Numbered from the stretch's first letter, positions 34,407-43,517 are shown. The stretch: 64,000 nucleotides of DNA from Bacillota bacterium (GCA_023412005.1 JAEYOE010000033.1:1-64000), one strand, 5' to 3'. Program-made: numbers and translations. Notes: generated from the sequence alone by a model not told the origin.

Positions 34407-35492
34407 ATGAAAAGAACTGTTTTGCTCATTACATGTGTTTTGGTGCTGCTTTCGCTCTTTGGCTGTGCCCCGTCGCAAAAATACCAAAAATTCAGCGGCG
34501 AATTTCTGGATACTTTTGATACGTCTGTGATTGTGATGGCGTACGCAAGCTCTCAGGAAGAGTTTGATGATATATTGAAGACGGTTTATGATACATTTAC
34601 TAATCTTCACAAGCAGTTTGATATCTATCACGACTATGACGGCATCAATAATGTAAAGACAATCAACGACAATGCGGGCATTTCACCCGTTAAAGTTGAC
34701 TCAGCGGTTATCGACATGCTGGAAATGTCTAAAGAGTGGTATGACAAAACGAACAGCATTGTGAACGTGGCAATGGGCAGTGTACTGCGCATATGGCATG
34801 ATTACCGCGAGGCAGGCGAATATGACCCGTCTGTCGCCGAGGTTCCCCCCATCGATCAGCTTCGGGACGCGTCAATGCATACGGCTATTGATGATATGAT
34901 TATTGATGAGCAGGCATCTACGGTTTATTTAACAGACAGCCGTATGAGCCTTGATGTGGGTGCTGTGGCAAAGGGCTATGCCACCGAGGTGGCGGCAGAC
35001 AGGCTCATTGAAAAGGGGTATGATTCTGTGCTGATCAGCGCAGGCGGTAACGTTCGCGCTGTGGGCGCGCCCAAGGATGGTGTCCGTAACAATTGGAGCG
35101 TGGGCATTAAAGACCCGGACAGCCCGCTGGCCGGTTCAACAGATGAATCCAACTTGTTGGATGTCGCGTTTGTTAAGAACCTTTCTGTGGTCTCCAGCGG
35201 CGTGTACGAGCGGTTTTACACCGTTAACGGCGTGAACTATCATCACTTGATTGATCCCGAAACGCTGATGCCGGCAGACTATTACAAAGCGGTCACCGTG
35301 GTGCTTGAGGATTCGGGGCAGGCAGATTTGCTGTCTACCGCGCTGTTTTTGATGCCGCCCGATGAGAGCCTTAAGTTTGCGGAAAGCCTTGACGGCGTGG
35401 AGGCTTTGTGGGTAATGCCGGATAATGAAATTATAACAACCTCGGGCATGAAAGATATGCTGCGTGATTTGGGCGGCGCAACGTACAATTAA
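34407..35492 (+). CDS. apbE: FAD:protein FMN transferase (ApbE family), lipoprotein
   Basis: A 361-residue lipoprotein (LSLFGC, Cys20) with the ApbE fold. The motifs are DVGAVAKGYATEVAADRL (183-200), SAGGNVRAVG (211-220), and HLIDPETLMPADYYKAVTVV near 280, with the conserved Asp283. ApbE splits FAD and attaches FMN covalently to threonine or serine of extracytoplasmic proteins. The obvious client is the upstream lipoprotein. In Listeria the paired enzyme is FmnB. AAGAGG precedes the ATG; a terminator follows the stop. Confidence 0.93.
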   Translation: MKRTVLLITCVLVLLSLFGCAPSQKYQKFSGEFLDTFDTSVIVMAYASSQEEFDDILKTVYDTFTNLHKQFDIYHDYDGINNVKTINDNAGISPVKVDSAVIDMLEMSKEWYDKTNSIVNVAMGSVLRIWHDYREAGEYDPSVAEVPPIDQLRDASMHTAIDDMIIDEQASTVYLTDSRMSLDVGAVAKGYATEVAADRLIEKGYDSVLISAGGNVRAVGAPKDGVRNNWSVGIKDPDSPLAGSTDESNLLDVAFVKNLSVVSSGVYERFYTVNGVNYHHLIDPETLMPADYYKAVTVVLEDSGQADLLSTALFLMPPDESLKFAESLDGVEALWVMPDNEIITTSGMKDMLRDLGGATYN

Positions 35493-35508
35493 GCAATATA
35501 AGCTGCTG

Positions 35509-35540
35509 AACAGACCCGGCACTTCCGAGTCTGTTTTTTA
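35509..35540 (+). terminator. Intrinsic terminator after apbE
   Basis: AACAGAC / GTCTGTT arms plus CGG / CCG pairs with a short loop, followed by TTTTTTA. It starts 17 bases after the stop codon. Confidence 0.8.
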
Positions 35541-36070
35541 TTGCATGAAAATTGCTTAGCTATTATAAAACCTATGTGAATGAAAGAACAAACTCTCTGT
35601 CGTTAAATAATTTAGTTATAAAGCCTTCTCCTTAAATGAGAAAGCCCAGGCGTCGATCACGATTGTTCCACAGACAGCACATCATGCTGCAAGCGCGTCC
35701 CTGTTTTTAGCCATTACCTCTCCCCGGGTCACCTAGCGGTGACAACCCCCGATTAACGCAGCTTCTCAATCTGCGTTAATCGATTTTTATTATACATGCC
35801 TTAAGAGCACGGACTTAGCAACCGACACTATGCCCCATAAAGCGACAGTGTGTTATAAACTTTGCGGGTTCAGGTTCTGATGCCGTAAAAAAGCGGGCAT
35901 CTCCCCCATTGATGAAAAGCTCCTGATATTGGGATTATTATTGCTGAGTTTGCTCAGGAAATAATCAACCCCTCTTCAAGCATCTTGAAGAGGGGTACAA
36001 TATGATCTTGCCGCTTTAAGGGCGGCATAAGGAGGCAAAAGCTCCCGATAATTTAATTATCGTGCTGTTA
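35541..36070. other. Gene-free spacer rich in hairpins
   Basis: No convincing gene. It contains GTCACC-TAG-C-GGTGAC at about 35729-35744. A 12-base perfect stem at 35750-35782 (CGATTAACGCAG / CTGCGTTAATCG) is followed by ATTTTTATT, like a plus-strand terminator. GCCGC / GCGGC arms lie near 36008, and CGATAATT-T-AATTATCG near 36046. The plus-strand terminator has no gene in front of it, so 35600-35790 could encode a small RNA. Confidence 0.4.
35969..35995 (-). terminator. Hairpin downstream of the sugar transporter operon
   Basis: CCCCTCTTCAAG and CTTGAAGAGGGG form a perfect 12-base stem with a 3-base loop, about 75 bases past the permease stop codon. On the minus strand it is followed by TTGATTATTT, a modest T-tract, so it is a likely terminator or 3' end stabiliser. 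Confidence 0.6.
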
Positions 36071-37243
36071 TCAGACTTTTGTTCTGGATTTAGACCAGAC
36101 ATCAAAGCCGACAGCCGCGATCAGAACGATACCTTTAATTGTCTGCTGCAAGTCGATACTGACGCCCATGATGGACATACCGTTATTCAGAACGCCCATT
36201 AACAGACCGCCGACGATGGCGCCAACCACTGTACCGATACCGCCTGTTGTTGACGCACCGCCGATGAAGCATGACGCAATCGCATCAAGCTCGAAACCGT
36301 TACCGGATTTCGGTGTGGCTGAGTTCAAGCGGCCCGTGAAGATAATACCGGCCAACGCCGCCAGGAAGCCCATGTTCACATACACCCAGAAGAGGATGCG
36401 CTTCGTTTTAATACCGGAAAGCACAGCCGCCTTGGGATTGCCGCCGAACGCATATATATGACGTCCGGGTATTGTTTTATTGGTGATAAACGAGTAGATA
36501 AGCACCAGTATAACAACAACCACCAGCACCATGGGAAGCCCGCGATAGCTCGCAAGCTGGAATGTAAAGAAGTTGATTATCGCCACGATAAGAATGATTC
36601 TTGCCCAGAAAGCGAACAAGGAGTTCACGGCAAAGTTATACCGCTTTTTATTCCTGCGCTTGTTGATTTCAGAAATGATGAAAAGCATTGATGCGATAAT
36701 ACCGGACAAAAGAGCGAGCAGATTAATGCCTTCTATAGCCACAATATCGGGCACAAAGCCGGCCGCCACAAATGTATACCCTTCGGGCAGCGGCGCAAGG
36801 CTCGTTCCGTTAAGCACGGTCATCGTCAAACCTCTGAATATCAGCAGGCCGGCCAATGTCGCGATGAACGCCGGAACACCGATAAACGCAATCCAGAAAC
36901 CATGCCACATACCAATTAAGACCCCGACAGCCAACGACATTAATATAGCCGGAAGCACCGGTATGTGCATTTTAAGAATGAACACCGCCGAAATCGCGCC
37001 CACAAAGCCGGCTACCGAACCGACTGAAAGGTCGATATTACCGCTTATTAATATACAAAGCAGCATACCGATAGCGAGAATCAGCACATAAGCATTTTGC
37101 TGAATAATGTTTGAAATGTTCAACGGCTGAAGAAGTACGCCCTGTGTTAAAATCAGAAAAAGGACCATCACAATGACGAGCGCAAAAATCATCGCGTTTT
37201 GTTTCAAGGAGCTTTTTATAGAGCTCCCGAGATTATTCTTCAT
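36071..37243 (-). CDS. mmsB: Multiple-monosaccharide ABC transporter permease (MmsB/GguB)
   Basis: A 390-residue polytopic protein with about ten membrane helices and the permease signature of the RbsC/GguB group (SGNIDLSVGSVAGFVGAISAVF near residue 68; NPKAAVLSGIKTKRILFWVY; ASCFIGGASTTGGIGTVVGAIVGGLLMGVLNNGMSIMG). It forms the membrane channel for the ATPase and binding protein encoded upstream. The length is that of the xylose/galactose/glucose MmsB type. The start overlaps the ATPase stop by four bases. Confidence 0.92.
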   Translation of the reverse strand: MKNNLGSSIKSSLKQNAMIFALVIVMVLFLILTQGVLLQPLNISNIIQQNAYVLILAIGMLLCILISGNIDLSVGSVAGFVGAISAVFILKMHIPVLPAILMSLAVGVLIGMWHGFWIAFIGVPAFIATLAGLLIFRGLTMTVLNGTSLAPLPEGYTFVAAGFVPDIVAIEGINLLALLSGIIASMLFIISEINKRRNKKRYNFAVNSLFAFWARIILIVAIINFFTFQLASYRGLPMVLVVVVILVLIYSFITNKTIPGRHIYAFGGNPKAAVLSGIKTKRILFWVYVNMGFLAALAGIIFTGRLNSATPKSGNGFELDAIASCFIGGASTTGGIGTVVGAIVGGLLMGVLNNGMSIMGVSIDLQQTIKGIVLIAAVGFDVWSKSRTKV

Positions 37244-38784
37244 TTCGTTACCTCCTTGTTGCTTTGCATTATGCAGTGCATAATTTTCTCCTGAGAAGCT
37301 TCTTTTGCGTCGAGCTCGCCGACAATTGCCCCTCTGTTCATGACGTAAACCCTGTCACACATGCCGAGAATTTCAGGCAGCTCTGATGATATCATTATAA
37401 TCGATTTGCCCTTTTCAGCAAGCTCATTGATAATGCAATATATTTCGTATTTTGCGCCGACATCGATGCCTCTCGTGGGTTCATCGAGCAAAAGCACATC
37501 CGGATCAGCAAAAATCCATTTGCTGAAAACAACTTTTTGTTGGTTACCGCCTGAGAGATTGCCTGTCTTTTGCAAAACGCTGGAGGATTTGATGTTGAGC
37601 TTTTCTCTGTATTCTTCTCCAACTTTAATCTCGAGATTGTCGTCAATAACGGTACCCTTCTTCAAAGATTTTAAAGCGGCCAGTGAAATATTCCTCTTGA
37701 TATCGTCAATAAGTATCAGTCCCGCTGTTTTACGGTCTTCCGTTGCATAAGCAATACCGTTTTTTATAGCATCGCTGACATCGTGCATCGTAAGCTCTTT
37801 GCCGTCTTTGATGACTTGGCCGGATATCTTCTTGCCATATGCACCGCCGAACACACTCATTGCAAACTCGGTGCGCCCCGCGCCCATCAGGCCCGAAATA
37901 CCAACAACCTCGCCTTTTTTCACATTCATGTTGATATTGAACAAAACCTGTTTATCCGGATCAAGGGGATTAAAAACGTTCCAGTTTTTCACCTCGAAAC
38001 GAACATCACCCACCTCGTGTTTTCTTTTCGGGAAACGGTCTGTCAGTTCTCGGCCCACCATCGCTTTGATGATGCGTCCCTCGCTGATATCGTCTTCGCC
38101 CTTCACAAGGTTTTCAATCACGGCACCGTCACGGATAATCGTGATCTCGTCTGCCACCTTCGTCACTTCGTTCAGTTTATGTGAAATGATGATGCTTGTG
38201 ATCCCATGCTCTTTCAAATCGACGAGGAGATCGAGCAAATGACTCGAATCTTCATCGTTAAGTGCAGCTGTCGGTTCATCAAGTATCAAAATTTTAACAT
38301 CTTTGGCCAAAGCTTTAACGATCTCAACCAACTGCTGCTTGCCAAGGCCTATGTCTTTGATTTTCGTTTCGATATTCTCATTCAAACCGACCTTTTTAAG
38401 CATTTCAATCGTTCTGCTGTGTGTTTTGTTCCAATTGATGATAACTCCCCGGTCTGTCTGCTCATTCCCCAAAAAAACGTTTTCCGCAATCGATAAGGTA
38501 GGTATCAATGCGAGCTCTTGATGGATAATGGCAATGCCTTTTGCTTCACTGTCATTGATGAATTTAAACGCGCAAACTTCACCCTCAACGATGATGTCGC
38601 CCTCATATGTCCCATGGGGATATACGCCGCTTAACACGTTCATCAGCGTAGATTTACCGGCACCGTTCTCCCCAACCAAAGCATGTATATGTTTAGGCTT
38701 AACCTTTAAATTCACATTATCAAGAGCTTTGACGCCCGGAAATGTCTTGGTAATATTCCTCATCTCTAAAATGTAGTTTTCCAT
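37240..38784 (-). CDS. mmsA: Multiple-monosaccharide ABC transporter ATP-binding protein (MmsA/GguA)
   Basis: A 514-residue double ATPase. The first half has Walker A GENGAGKSTLMNVLSG, signature IGLGKQQLVEIVKAL and Walker B ILILDEPTAAL. The second half has the degenerate Walker A GLMGAGRTEFAMSVFG, the signature NLSGGNQQKVVFSKWI and Walker B LLLDEPTRGID. This is the normal asymmetry of sugar importers of the RbsA/GguA type. It energises import with the permease downstream and the lipoprotein upstream. Confidence 0.94.
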   Translation of the reverse strand: MENYILEMRNITKTFPGVKALDNVNLKVKPKHIHALVGENGAGKSTLMNVLSGVYPHGTYEGDIIVEGEVCAFKFINDSEAKGIAIIHQELALIPTLSIAENVFLGNEQTDRGVIINWNKTHSRTIEMLKKVGLNENIETKIKDIGLGKQQLVEIVKALAKDVKILILDEPTAALNDEDSSHLLDLLVDLKEHGITSIIISHKLNEVTKVADEITIIRDGAVIENLVKGEDDISEGRIIKAMVGRELTDRFPKRKHEVGDVRFEVKNWNVFNPLDPDKQVLFNINMNVKKGEVVGISGLMGAGRTEFAMSVFGGAYGKKISGQVIKDGKELTMHDVSDAIKNGIAYATEDRKTAGLILIDDIKRNISLAALKSLKKGTVIDDNLEIKVGEEYREKLNIKSSSVLQKTGNLSGGNQQKVVFSKWIFADPDVLLLDEPTRGIDVGAKYEIYCIINELAEKGKSIIMISSELPEILGMCDRVYVMNRGAIVGELDAKEASQEKIMHCIMQSNKEVTK

Positions 38785-38844
38785 CGTCTCACTCCTTTAT
38801 ATCTGCCGCGATATTAAGCATAGCAACCATCGTGATAGTTTTAA

Positions 38845-38871
38845 TCGGCTGGTGCCGTAAGCACCAGCCGA
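38845..38871 (-). other. Intercistronic hairpin between binding protein and ATPase genes
   Basis: TCGGCTGGTGC / GCACCAGCCGA is a perfect 11-base stem with a 5-base loop, 33 bases after the binding-protein stop and about 60 bases before the ATPase start. Such hairpins are known to raise binding-protein messenger levels over those of the membrane parts. The T-tract is weak, so full termination is unlikely. Confidence 0.6.
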
Positions 38872-38903
38872 CCAAAATCCTAATTGACTATTATGTACCG
38901 GAG

Positions 38904-40049
38904 TTATTGAATGTCTTCGGGTTTCAGATAGCCGGAATCCATAACGAGTTCCTTATAGTTATCAACTGTAACTGTGTACGGAATCAGCAGATATGACGGA
39001 ACAACTTTCACATTGTTGTCATACGTTGTTGTGTCGTTGATTTCCGGTTCGGAACCGGTCAGCAGAGCGTCAACCATGCCAGCCGCAACAGCTGCGAGGT
39101 CTCTTGTGTCTTTCAGTATTGTGGAATACTGGTCGCCGGAGATGATCATTTTGATCGAAGCCGCTTCAGCGTCCTGACCAGTTACGATCGGCCAGTTGTC
39201 TGTTCCAACTTCATAACCGAAGGATACCAGCGCCGAAATGATACCTCTGGAAAGGCCGTCATACGGAGACAGTACGCCGTCAAGCTGTTTGCCGGAGGTG
39301 TAGTTTGCAGCAAGGATCGCATCCATACGTGCCTGAGCCACAGCACCGTCCCAACGGAGTGTTCCGATATCTTCCTGCTTCGTCTGGCCCGAGGGAACCA
39401 CGATTGTGCCGTCATCGATCAGCGGCTGCAGAACGTCCATAGCGCCCGAGTAGAAGTAGAAGGAGTTGGTGTCGTCAGGAGATCCTGCGAACAACTCGAT
39501 GTTGTACGGGCCATCGCCCTTTTTGGCTTTGAGGCCGTCAACCAGCGACTGAGCCTGCAGTTTGCCAACGCCTCTGTTGTCGAACGTTGCATAGTAAGAA
39601 ACAGCATCCGTATCAACCAACAAGCGGTCATAAGAGATGATCTTCACGCCGTCTTTGCCGGCCTGATCAAGAGTTGCAGACAGTGTGGAACCGTCAACAG
39701 CAGCGATGATGAGAACATCAGCGCCTGTAGCGATCATGTTTTCGATCTGAGACTTCTGGGTCGGGATATCGTCTTCAGCATACTGCATATCAACCTTGTA
39801 TCCCTTAGCTTCGAGGATCTCTTTCATCTTGTCGCCATCTTTGATCCAGCGTTCGCTCGACTTTGTGGGCATCGAAATACCAACAATATGGTCACCTGCG
39901 CCTTCAACTGCCTCTACCGATTCAGAAGGAGCCGCGGATTCAGCGGGGGCCGAAGGTTCAGCACTCGCCGAAGGCGTTGTTGTTCCGCCGCAAGCCACGA
40001 GCGAAAAAGCCATCGCAAAAACCAAGAGACTCAGTAATACTTTTTTCAT
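38904..40049 (-). CDS. chvE: Multiple-monosaccharide ABC transporter substrate-binding lipoprotein (ChvE-like)
   Basis: A 381-residue lipoprotein (signal MKKVLLSLLVFAMAFSLVA, Cys20) with a Ser/Ala/Pro linker and a periplasmic-binding-protein type 1 domain (VGISMPTKSSERWIKDGDKMKEILEAKGY; VDGSTLSATLDQAGKDGVKIISYDRLL; TGQDAEAASIKMIISGDQYSTI). It matches the ChvE/MmsE group, which binds glucose, galactose, xylose or arabinose. It is the first gene of the transporter operon, behind a good promoter. AAGGAGAG precedes the ATG. Confidence 0.92.
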   Translation of the reverse strand: MKKVLLSLLVFAMAFSLVACGGTTTPSASAEPSAPAESAAPSESVEAVEGAGDHIVGISMPTKSSERWIKDGDKMKEILEAKGYKVDMQYAEDDIPTQKSQIENMIATGADVLIIAAVDGSTLSATLDQAGKDGVKIISYDRLLVDTDAVSYYATFDNRGVGKLQAQSLVDGLKAKKGDGPYNIELFAGSPDDTNSFYFYSGAMDVLQPLIDDGTIVVPSGQTKQEDIGTLRWDGAVAQARMDAILAANYTSGKQLDGVLSPYDGLSRGIISALVSFGYEVGTDNWPIVTGQDAEAASIKMIISGDQYSTILKDTRDLAAVAAGMVDALLTGSEPEINDTTTYDNNVKVVPSYLLIPYTVTVDNYKELVMDSGYLKPEDIQ

Positions 40050-40076
40050 TTCTCTCTCCTTGATTATATTTTTTTT

Positions 40077-40086
40077 ACACCGGTGT
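40077..40086. promoter_or_regulatory. Palindrome in the transporter leader, candidate operator
   Basis: ACACCGGTGT is a perfect 10-base palindrome 28 bases upstream of the binding-protein start and downstream of the -10 box. A related GTTACACGGGTAAAC lies next to it. A sugar-responsive repressor, perhaps the divergent DeoR-type protein, could bind here. Confidence 0.35.
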
Positions 40087-40173
40087 ATATGTTACACGGG
40101 TAAACCGATTTTAATCTGATTAAATATATGTTCGTATTGGTTCGTTTATTTGCCGTTTGTCTTTTATTTACGA

Positions 40174-40202
40174 ATTCTATCACTTTGATACGAAGATGTC
40201 AA
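40174..40202 (-). promoter_or_regulatory. Sigma-A promoter of the sugar transporter operon
   Basis: On the minus strand TTGACA (40202-40197) and TAGAAT (40179-40174) are 17 bases apart, giving a leader of about 120 bases before the binding-protein gene. Confidence 0.7.
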
Positions 40203-40270
40203 TCAGATTTTGTTCGATTTTTTACCCTTGCTTTCGATTTGTTTCTCTTTTCTTTCTTTTGTTTTACTGG

Positions 40271-40299
40271 TTGAAAAAACAATACAAATAATGTATCAT
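40271..40299 (+). promoter_or_regulatory. Sigma-A promoter of the DeoR regulator operon
   Basis: TTGAAA (40271-40276) and TATCAT (40294-40299) are 17 bases apart, about 40 bases upstream of the regulator start. It fires away from the transporter promoter. Confidence 0.6.
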
Positions 40300-40341
40300 G
40301 AGTAGCAGTTCTATTATTTCATGTCAATTCGGGTGTTTTAT

Positions 40342-41127
40342 ATGTTTGCTATCGAACGCATCAGCATAATAAAAAACTATCTTGAACGAGATAAGCATGT
40401 GTCTGTCGCCATGCTTTCCAGTATATTAAACGTCACCGAAGTAACCATTCGCAGGGATTTGGAGAAACTTGAGAACGAAGGGTATTTAAAACGGACTCAC
40501 GGCGGTGCCGTGATCAATGAAGAAATCGACTCTGAAACGTTTATTCCTTTTGAACAGCCGCATAACGATCCAGAGCAGTCTCAGCTGCAGGAGATCGCCG
40601 ATACCGTTTTCCATCTCGTTTCGGATAATGATATCATCATGCTGACAGATGGACGCACCAACCGATGCATAGCAAAGAGACTGACACAAAAAAACAACCT
40701 GACTGTGTTGACAAACGATCTGTTAATCGCTCTGGAGTTTTCCGCGTCACCCGGCAACCATATGATACTGCTGGGGGGCGATCTTGAAGAGTATGCGGTT
40801 TTTGGTCAGCTCGCCATCAACAATATGCAGAATTTCTCACTGAACCACTTAATCGTAGAGGTAGACGGTATCAGTAAGAATTTCGGTATCACAGTCTCCA
40901 GCATAAACAAGGCATCGCTGATACAGCAAGCCTGTAAAATGGCCAGTACCGTCTCAGTCGTCTGCCCTGCGTCGCATTTCGGTGAAAAATCGTTTTACCG
41001 GGTTGGCGACTTCAGCTTTGCCGATAAAATCATCACCGACTCGACGCTGAAGGACACATACAAAGACTTTCTGTTTGATTTAAACATTCAATTATATACT
41101 TCTGTTGATATCTATGAGGCAGGTTAA
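40342..41127 (+). CDS. DeoR-family transcriptional regulator
   Basis: A 261-residue regulator. The N-terminal winged helix MFAIERISIIKNYLERDKHVSVAMLSSILNVTEVTIRRDLEKLENEGYLKRTHGGAV is standard for the family. The C-terminal sugar-phosphate domain has TDGRTNRCIAKRL, LTNDLLIALEF and ILLGGDLEEYAVFG. It starts divergently from the monosaccharide transporter, so it probably senses a sugar phosphate and controls that operon or its own. I use the second ATG, which begins where DeoR proteins usually start; an ATG at 40321 is also possible. Neither has a strong ribosome site. Confidence 0.88.
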   Translation: MFAIERISIIKNYLERDKHVSVAMLSSILNVTEVTIRRDLEKLENEGYLKRTHGGAVINEEIDSETFIPFEQPHNDPEQSQLQEIADTVFHLVSDNDIIMLTDGRTNRCIAKRLTQKNNLTVLTNDLLIALEFSASPGNHMILLGGDLEEYAVFGQLAINNMQNFSLNHLIVEVDGISKNFGITVSSINKASLIQQACKMASTVSVVCPASHFGEKSFYRVGDFSFADKIITDSTLKDTYKDFLFDLNIQLYTSVDIYEAG

Positions 41128-41155
41128 TCTCGCGCGATTTATTTAATGGAGGCGT

Positions 41156-42658
41156 ATGGATTTGAAAAAGCCATTAATAAAGCTGCAGGATGTGAATCTG
41201 GCACTGGAAAATTTCTCGTTGTCAAACATCAATCTTGAGCTTTATGAAAATGAAATTCATGTGATCATGGGTGAAAACGGCGCGGGGAAAAGCCTTCTCA
41301 TGCAAATTGTCGGCGGTGTTTTATCTCCTGATTCGGGAAAAATATTTATTAATGGCACCTTGGCAAAAAACAAAGGGTTTTCATCCGGCCTTTTTAACGA
41401 CGTTATCTACATTCGACAAGATGCCACGATGCTTTCGCATCTTTCCGTCGCCGAAAATTTATTTTTCAATAATCTGCCGAGAAAATACAAATTCTTTCCG
41501 ATGATCGATTACAACAAGCTCAACTATCTGTGTCAGCTTCTTATCGACGATTTAGGACTGCCTGTCAGCACGCTAGACAAGGTTTCGCATTTGGGGTTTG
41601 CGCAAAGGCAGATCATTGAATTTTGCCGCGCCTATGTATCCGATGCTAAAATCGTCATACTCGACGAGCCTTCTTCTGCCCTCTCTCAAAGCGAACGCGA
41701 CCTGCTGTACCGCATTGTGAAAAAGATCAAGGAGCGCGGCGCAGGCGTGTTTTACATCACACACAGCATCGATGACGTTACGGTTTTGGGTGACAGAATC
41801 ACGATCGTTAAAAAAGGTCACATCATCGGCACACGAATGGTTGCCGATTGTTCGCAGGAAGACATCATCCGTATGCTGAGTGCGCAAAACGTCAGCCAAC
41901 GGTACCCCAAAATACATATTAAAAAAGGAAAGCAAACGCTCGCCGTTAGTGATCTTGGCTTTGAGGACAAGCTTTACAACATCAATTTTGAGCTGCATCA
42001 GGGCGAAGTGTTCGGCATTACCGGGCTTGCAGGCTCCGGGCGCACACTGCTGGCCAACTGCTTGTTCGGGGCCGTTCCGAACGTGAAAGGCCAAATGTAT
42101 ATCAACGGTGCACCCATTAAGCTGGACAACCCGTATAAGGCCATCAGCAACGGCGTCGCGCTGGTTCCCGAAAACCGGCTGACCGATTCTATATTCGGTT
42201 ATCTGGATGTCAATAACAACGTGGCTGTGTCTTCACTGAAACGTTTTGCAAACTTCTTTTTAATCAACAACTCGGTACTCGAACAGGTGGTATCGGATTA
42301 TGTGCAAAAGCTCAATATTCCTCAGCAGAACCTGCACAGCAACATACTCGAATACAGCGGCGGTAATCAGCAAAAAGCGGTGTTTGCGAAATGGATCATG
42401 AGCCGCGCGAAGATTTTTATATTGGATGAGCCGACGCGCGGGCTCGATATTGCCAGCAAGGTGGACATTTACAACTCCGTTAACGATCTGATTAAGAAAA
42501 AAGCGAGCGTTATCTTCATCTCTTCCGATATCGAAGAAATACTCGGCGTTTGCGACCGCGTTGCCGTGCTGGCCGACCACACTTTCGTGTGCAACGTGCC
42601 CACTGCCGACATCACCGTCGAAAAGGTTGTTGAGCTTTCCATGAGAAAAGAATCGTAA
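41156..42658 (+). CDS. Orphan sugar-type ABC transporter ATP-binding protein
   Basis: A 500-residue double ATPase of the RbsA/MglA kind. The first half has GENGAGKSLLMQIVGG and VILDEPSSALS, but its signature reads HLGFAQRQIIEF, with Gly in place of the usual Ser. The second half has GLAGSGRTLLANCLFG, SGGNQQKAVFAKWI and ILDEPTRGLD. It lies 28 bases after the DeoR gene with GGAGG at its start, and no permease or binding protein follows. It may serve the divergent transporter as an alternative ATPase, energise a permease encoded elsewhere, or regulate. Confidence 0.88.
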   Translation: MDLKKPLIKLQDVNLALENFSLSNINLELYENEIHVIMGENGAGKSLLMQIVGGVLSPDSGKIFINGTLAKNKGFSSGLFNDVIYIRQDATMLSHLSVAENLFFNNLPRKYKFFPMIDYNKLNYLCQLLIDDLGLPVSTLDKVSHLGFAQRQIIEFCRAYVSDAKIVILDEPSSALSQSERDLLYRIVKKIKERGAGVFYITHSIDDVTVLGDRITIVKKGHIIGTRMVADCSQEDIIRMLSAQNVSQRYPKIHIKKGKQTLAVSDLGFEDKLYNINFELHQGEVFGITGLAGSGRTLLANCLFGAVPNVKGQMYINGAPIKLDNPYKAISNGVALVPENRLTDSIFGYLDVNNNVAVSSLKRFANFFLINNSVLEQVVSDYVQKLNIPQQNLHSNILEYSGGNQQKAVFAKWIMSRAKIFILDEPTRGLDIASKVDIYNSVNDLIKKKASVIFISSDIEEILGVCDRVAVLADHTFVCNVPTADITVEKVVELSMRKES

Positions 42659-42845
42659 GACATAACAAAATAAATGAATAACACGGATGCTTGCTTGAAT
42701 GACATAAAGAAGTTTTTCCTACACACTGAAGCGCCGTTCAGTCACTTTTTATTATCGTTGACTATCGGTTGATTCTCGTATGTTTTAATCTCTTCGGAGA
42801 TGTGATTTTACTATTTTTAATAACATATTTTAAAGGAGCAGGTTT

Positions 42846-43517
42846 ATGAAAGCAGACATTAATTCAGAGAAATTTTCGCGCCGTTTCGAGTTGTTCATTG
42901 CGATTATCCTTGGCATCACTGCCGTTCTTACGGCGTATGCGTCTTGGCAGAGCGCACTCTACGGCGGCGACCAAGCCGAGAACTACACACATGGCACCGC
43001 ATTAATAGCCGATGCCAACCAATATTACAACGAAGCCTCTCAGGCTATCGCTGAAGACACGGCGACATGGAACCAGATCAACAATTTAAGAATTGATCTG
43101 GCATTTGCGGAATCATCCGGGAATACGGATGATGTGGATAGACTTCAATACAAGCTCGATCAGCTCATGTACGAAAATGTTTCGGCAGAGCTGAGCGCAG
43201 CCATTGAATGGGCCGACGCACAGGAAGAATACGCTTCTCCGTTTGAGATGGAGGGCTTCATAGAAAGCTATTATGCAGACGGCAATGAAACCTATGTTGA
43301 GGGTATGCAAACAATTGACAAAGGGACCGAAGCCAATTCTCTGGATGACAAGCAAGGCCTCGTTACGGTTATTCTCGCTGTGGTGTTGTTCATGCTGGGT
43401 ATTGTGAGCACATTTAATAATATGAAAACCAAGTTTGTCGTCACCGGTGTTTCACTCGCCGCTTTGGCTTTCGGCATCGTCATGATGCTGAGCGTCCCGT
43501 TCCATCCGCTGGGCTGA
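42846..43517 (+). CDS. Membrane protein with three helices, function unknown
   Basis: A 223-residue protein. One helix is near the N-terminus (about 15-34), a large loop of about 130 acidic residues predicted to be helical (NYTHGTALIADANQYYNEASQ) follows, and two helices lie near the C-terminus (about 168-187 and 196-216). It resembles bacterial DUF4337-like membrane proteins in plan, but I cannot confirm this. AAAGGAG precedes the ATG. The AIM24-like gene follows 47 bases later and probably shares its transcript. Confidence 0.6.
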   Translation: MKADINSEKFSRRFELFIAIILGITAVLTAYASWQSALYGGDQAENYTHGTALIADANQYYNEASQAIAEDTATWNQINNLRIDLAFAESSGNTDDVDRLQYKLDQLMYENVSAELSAAIEWADAQEEYASPFEMEGFIESYYADGNETYVEGMQTIDKGTEANSLDDKQGLVTVILAVVLFMLGIVSTFNNMKTKFVVTGVSLAALAFGIVMMLSVPFHPLG

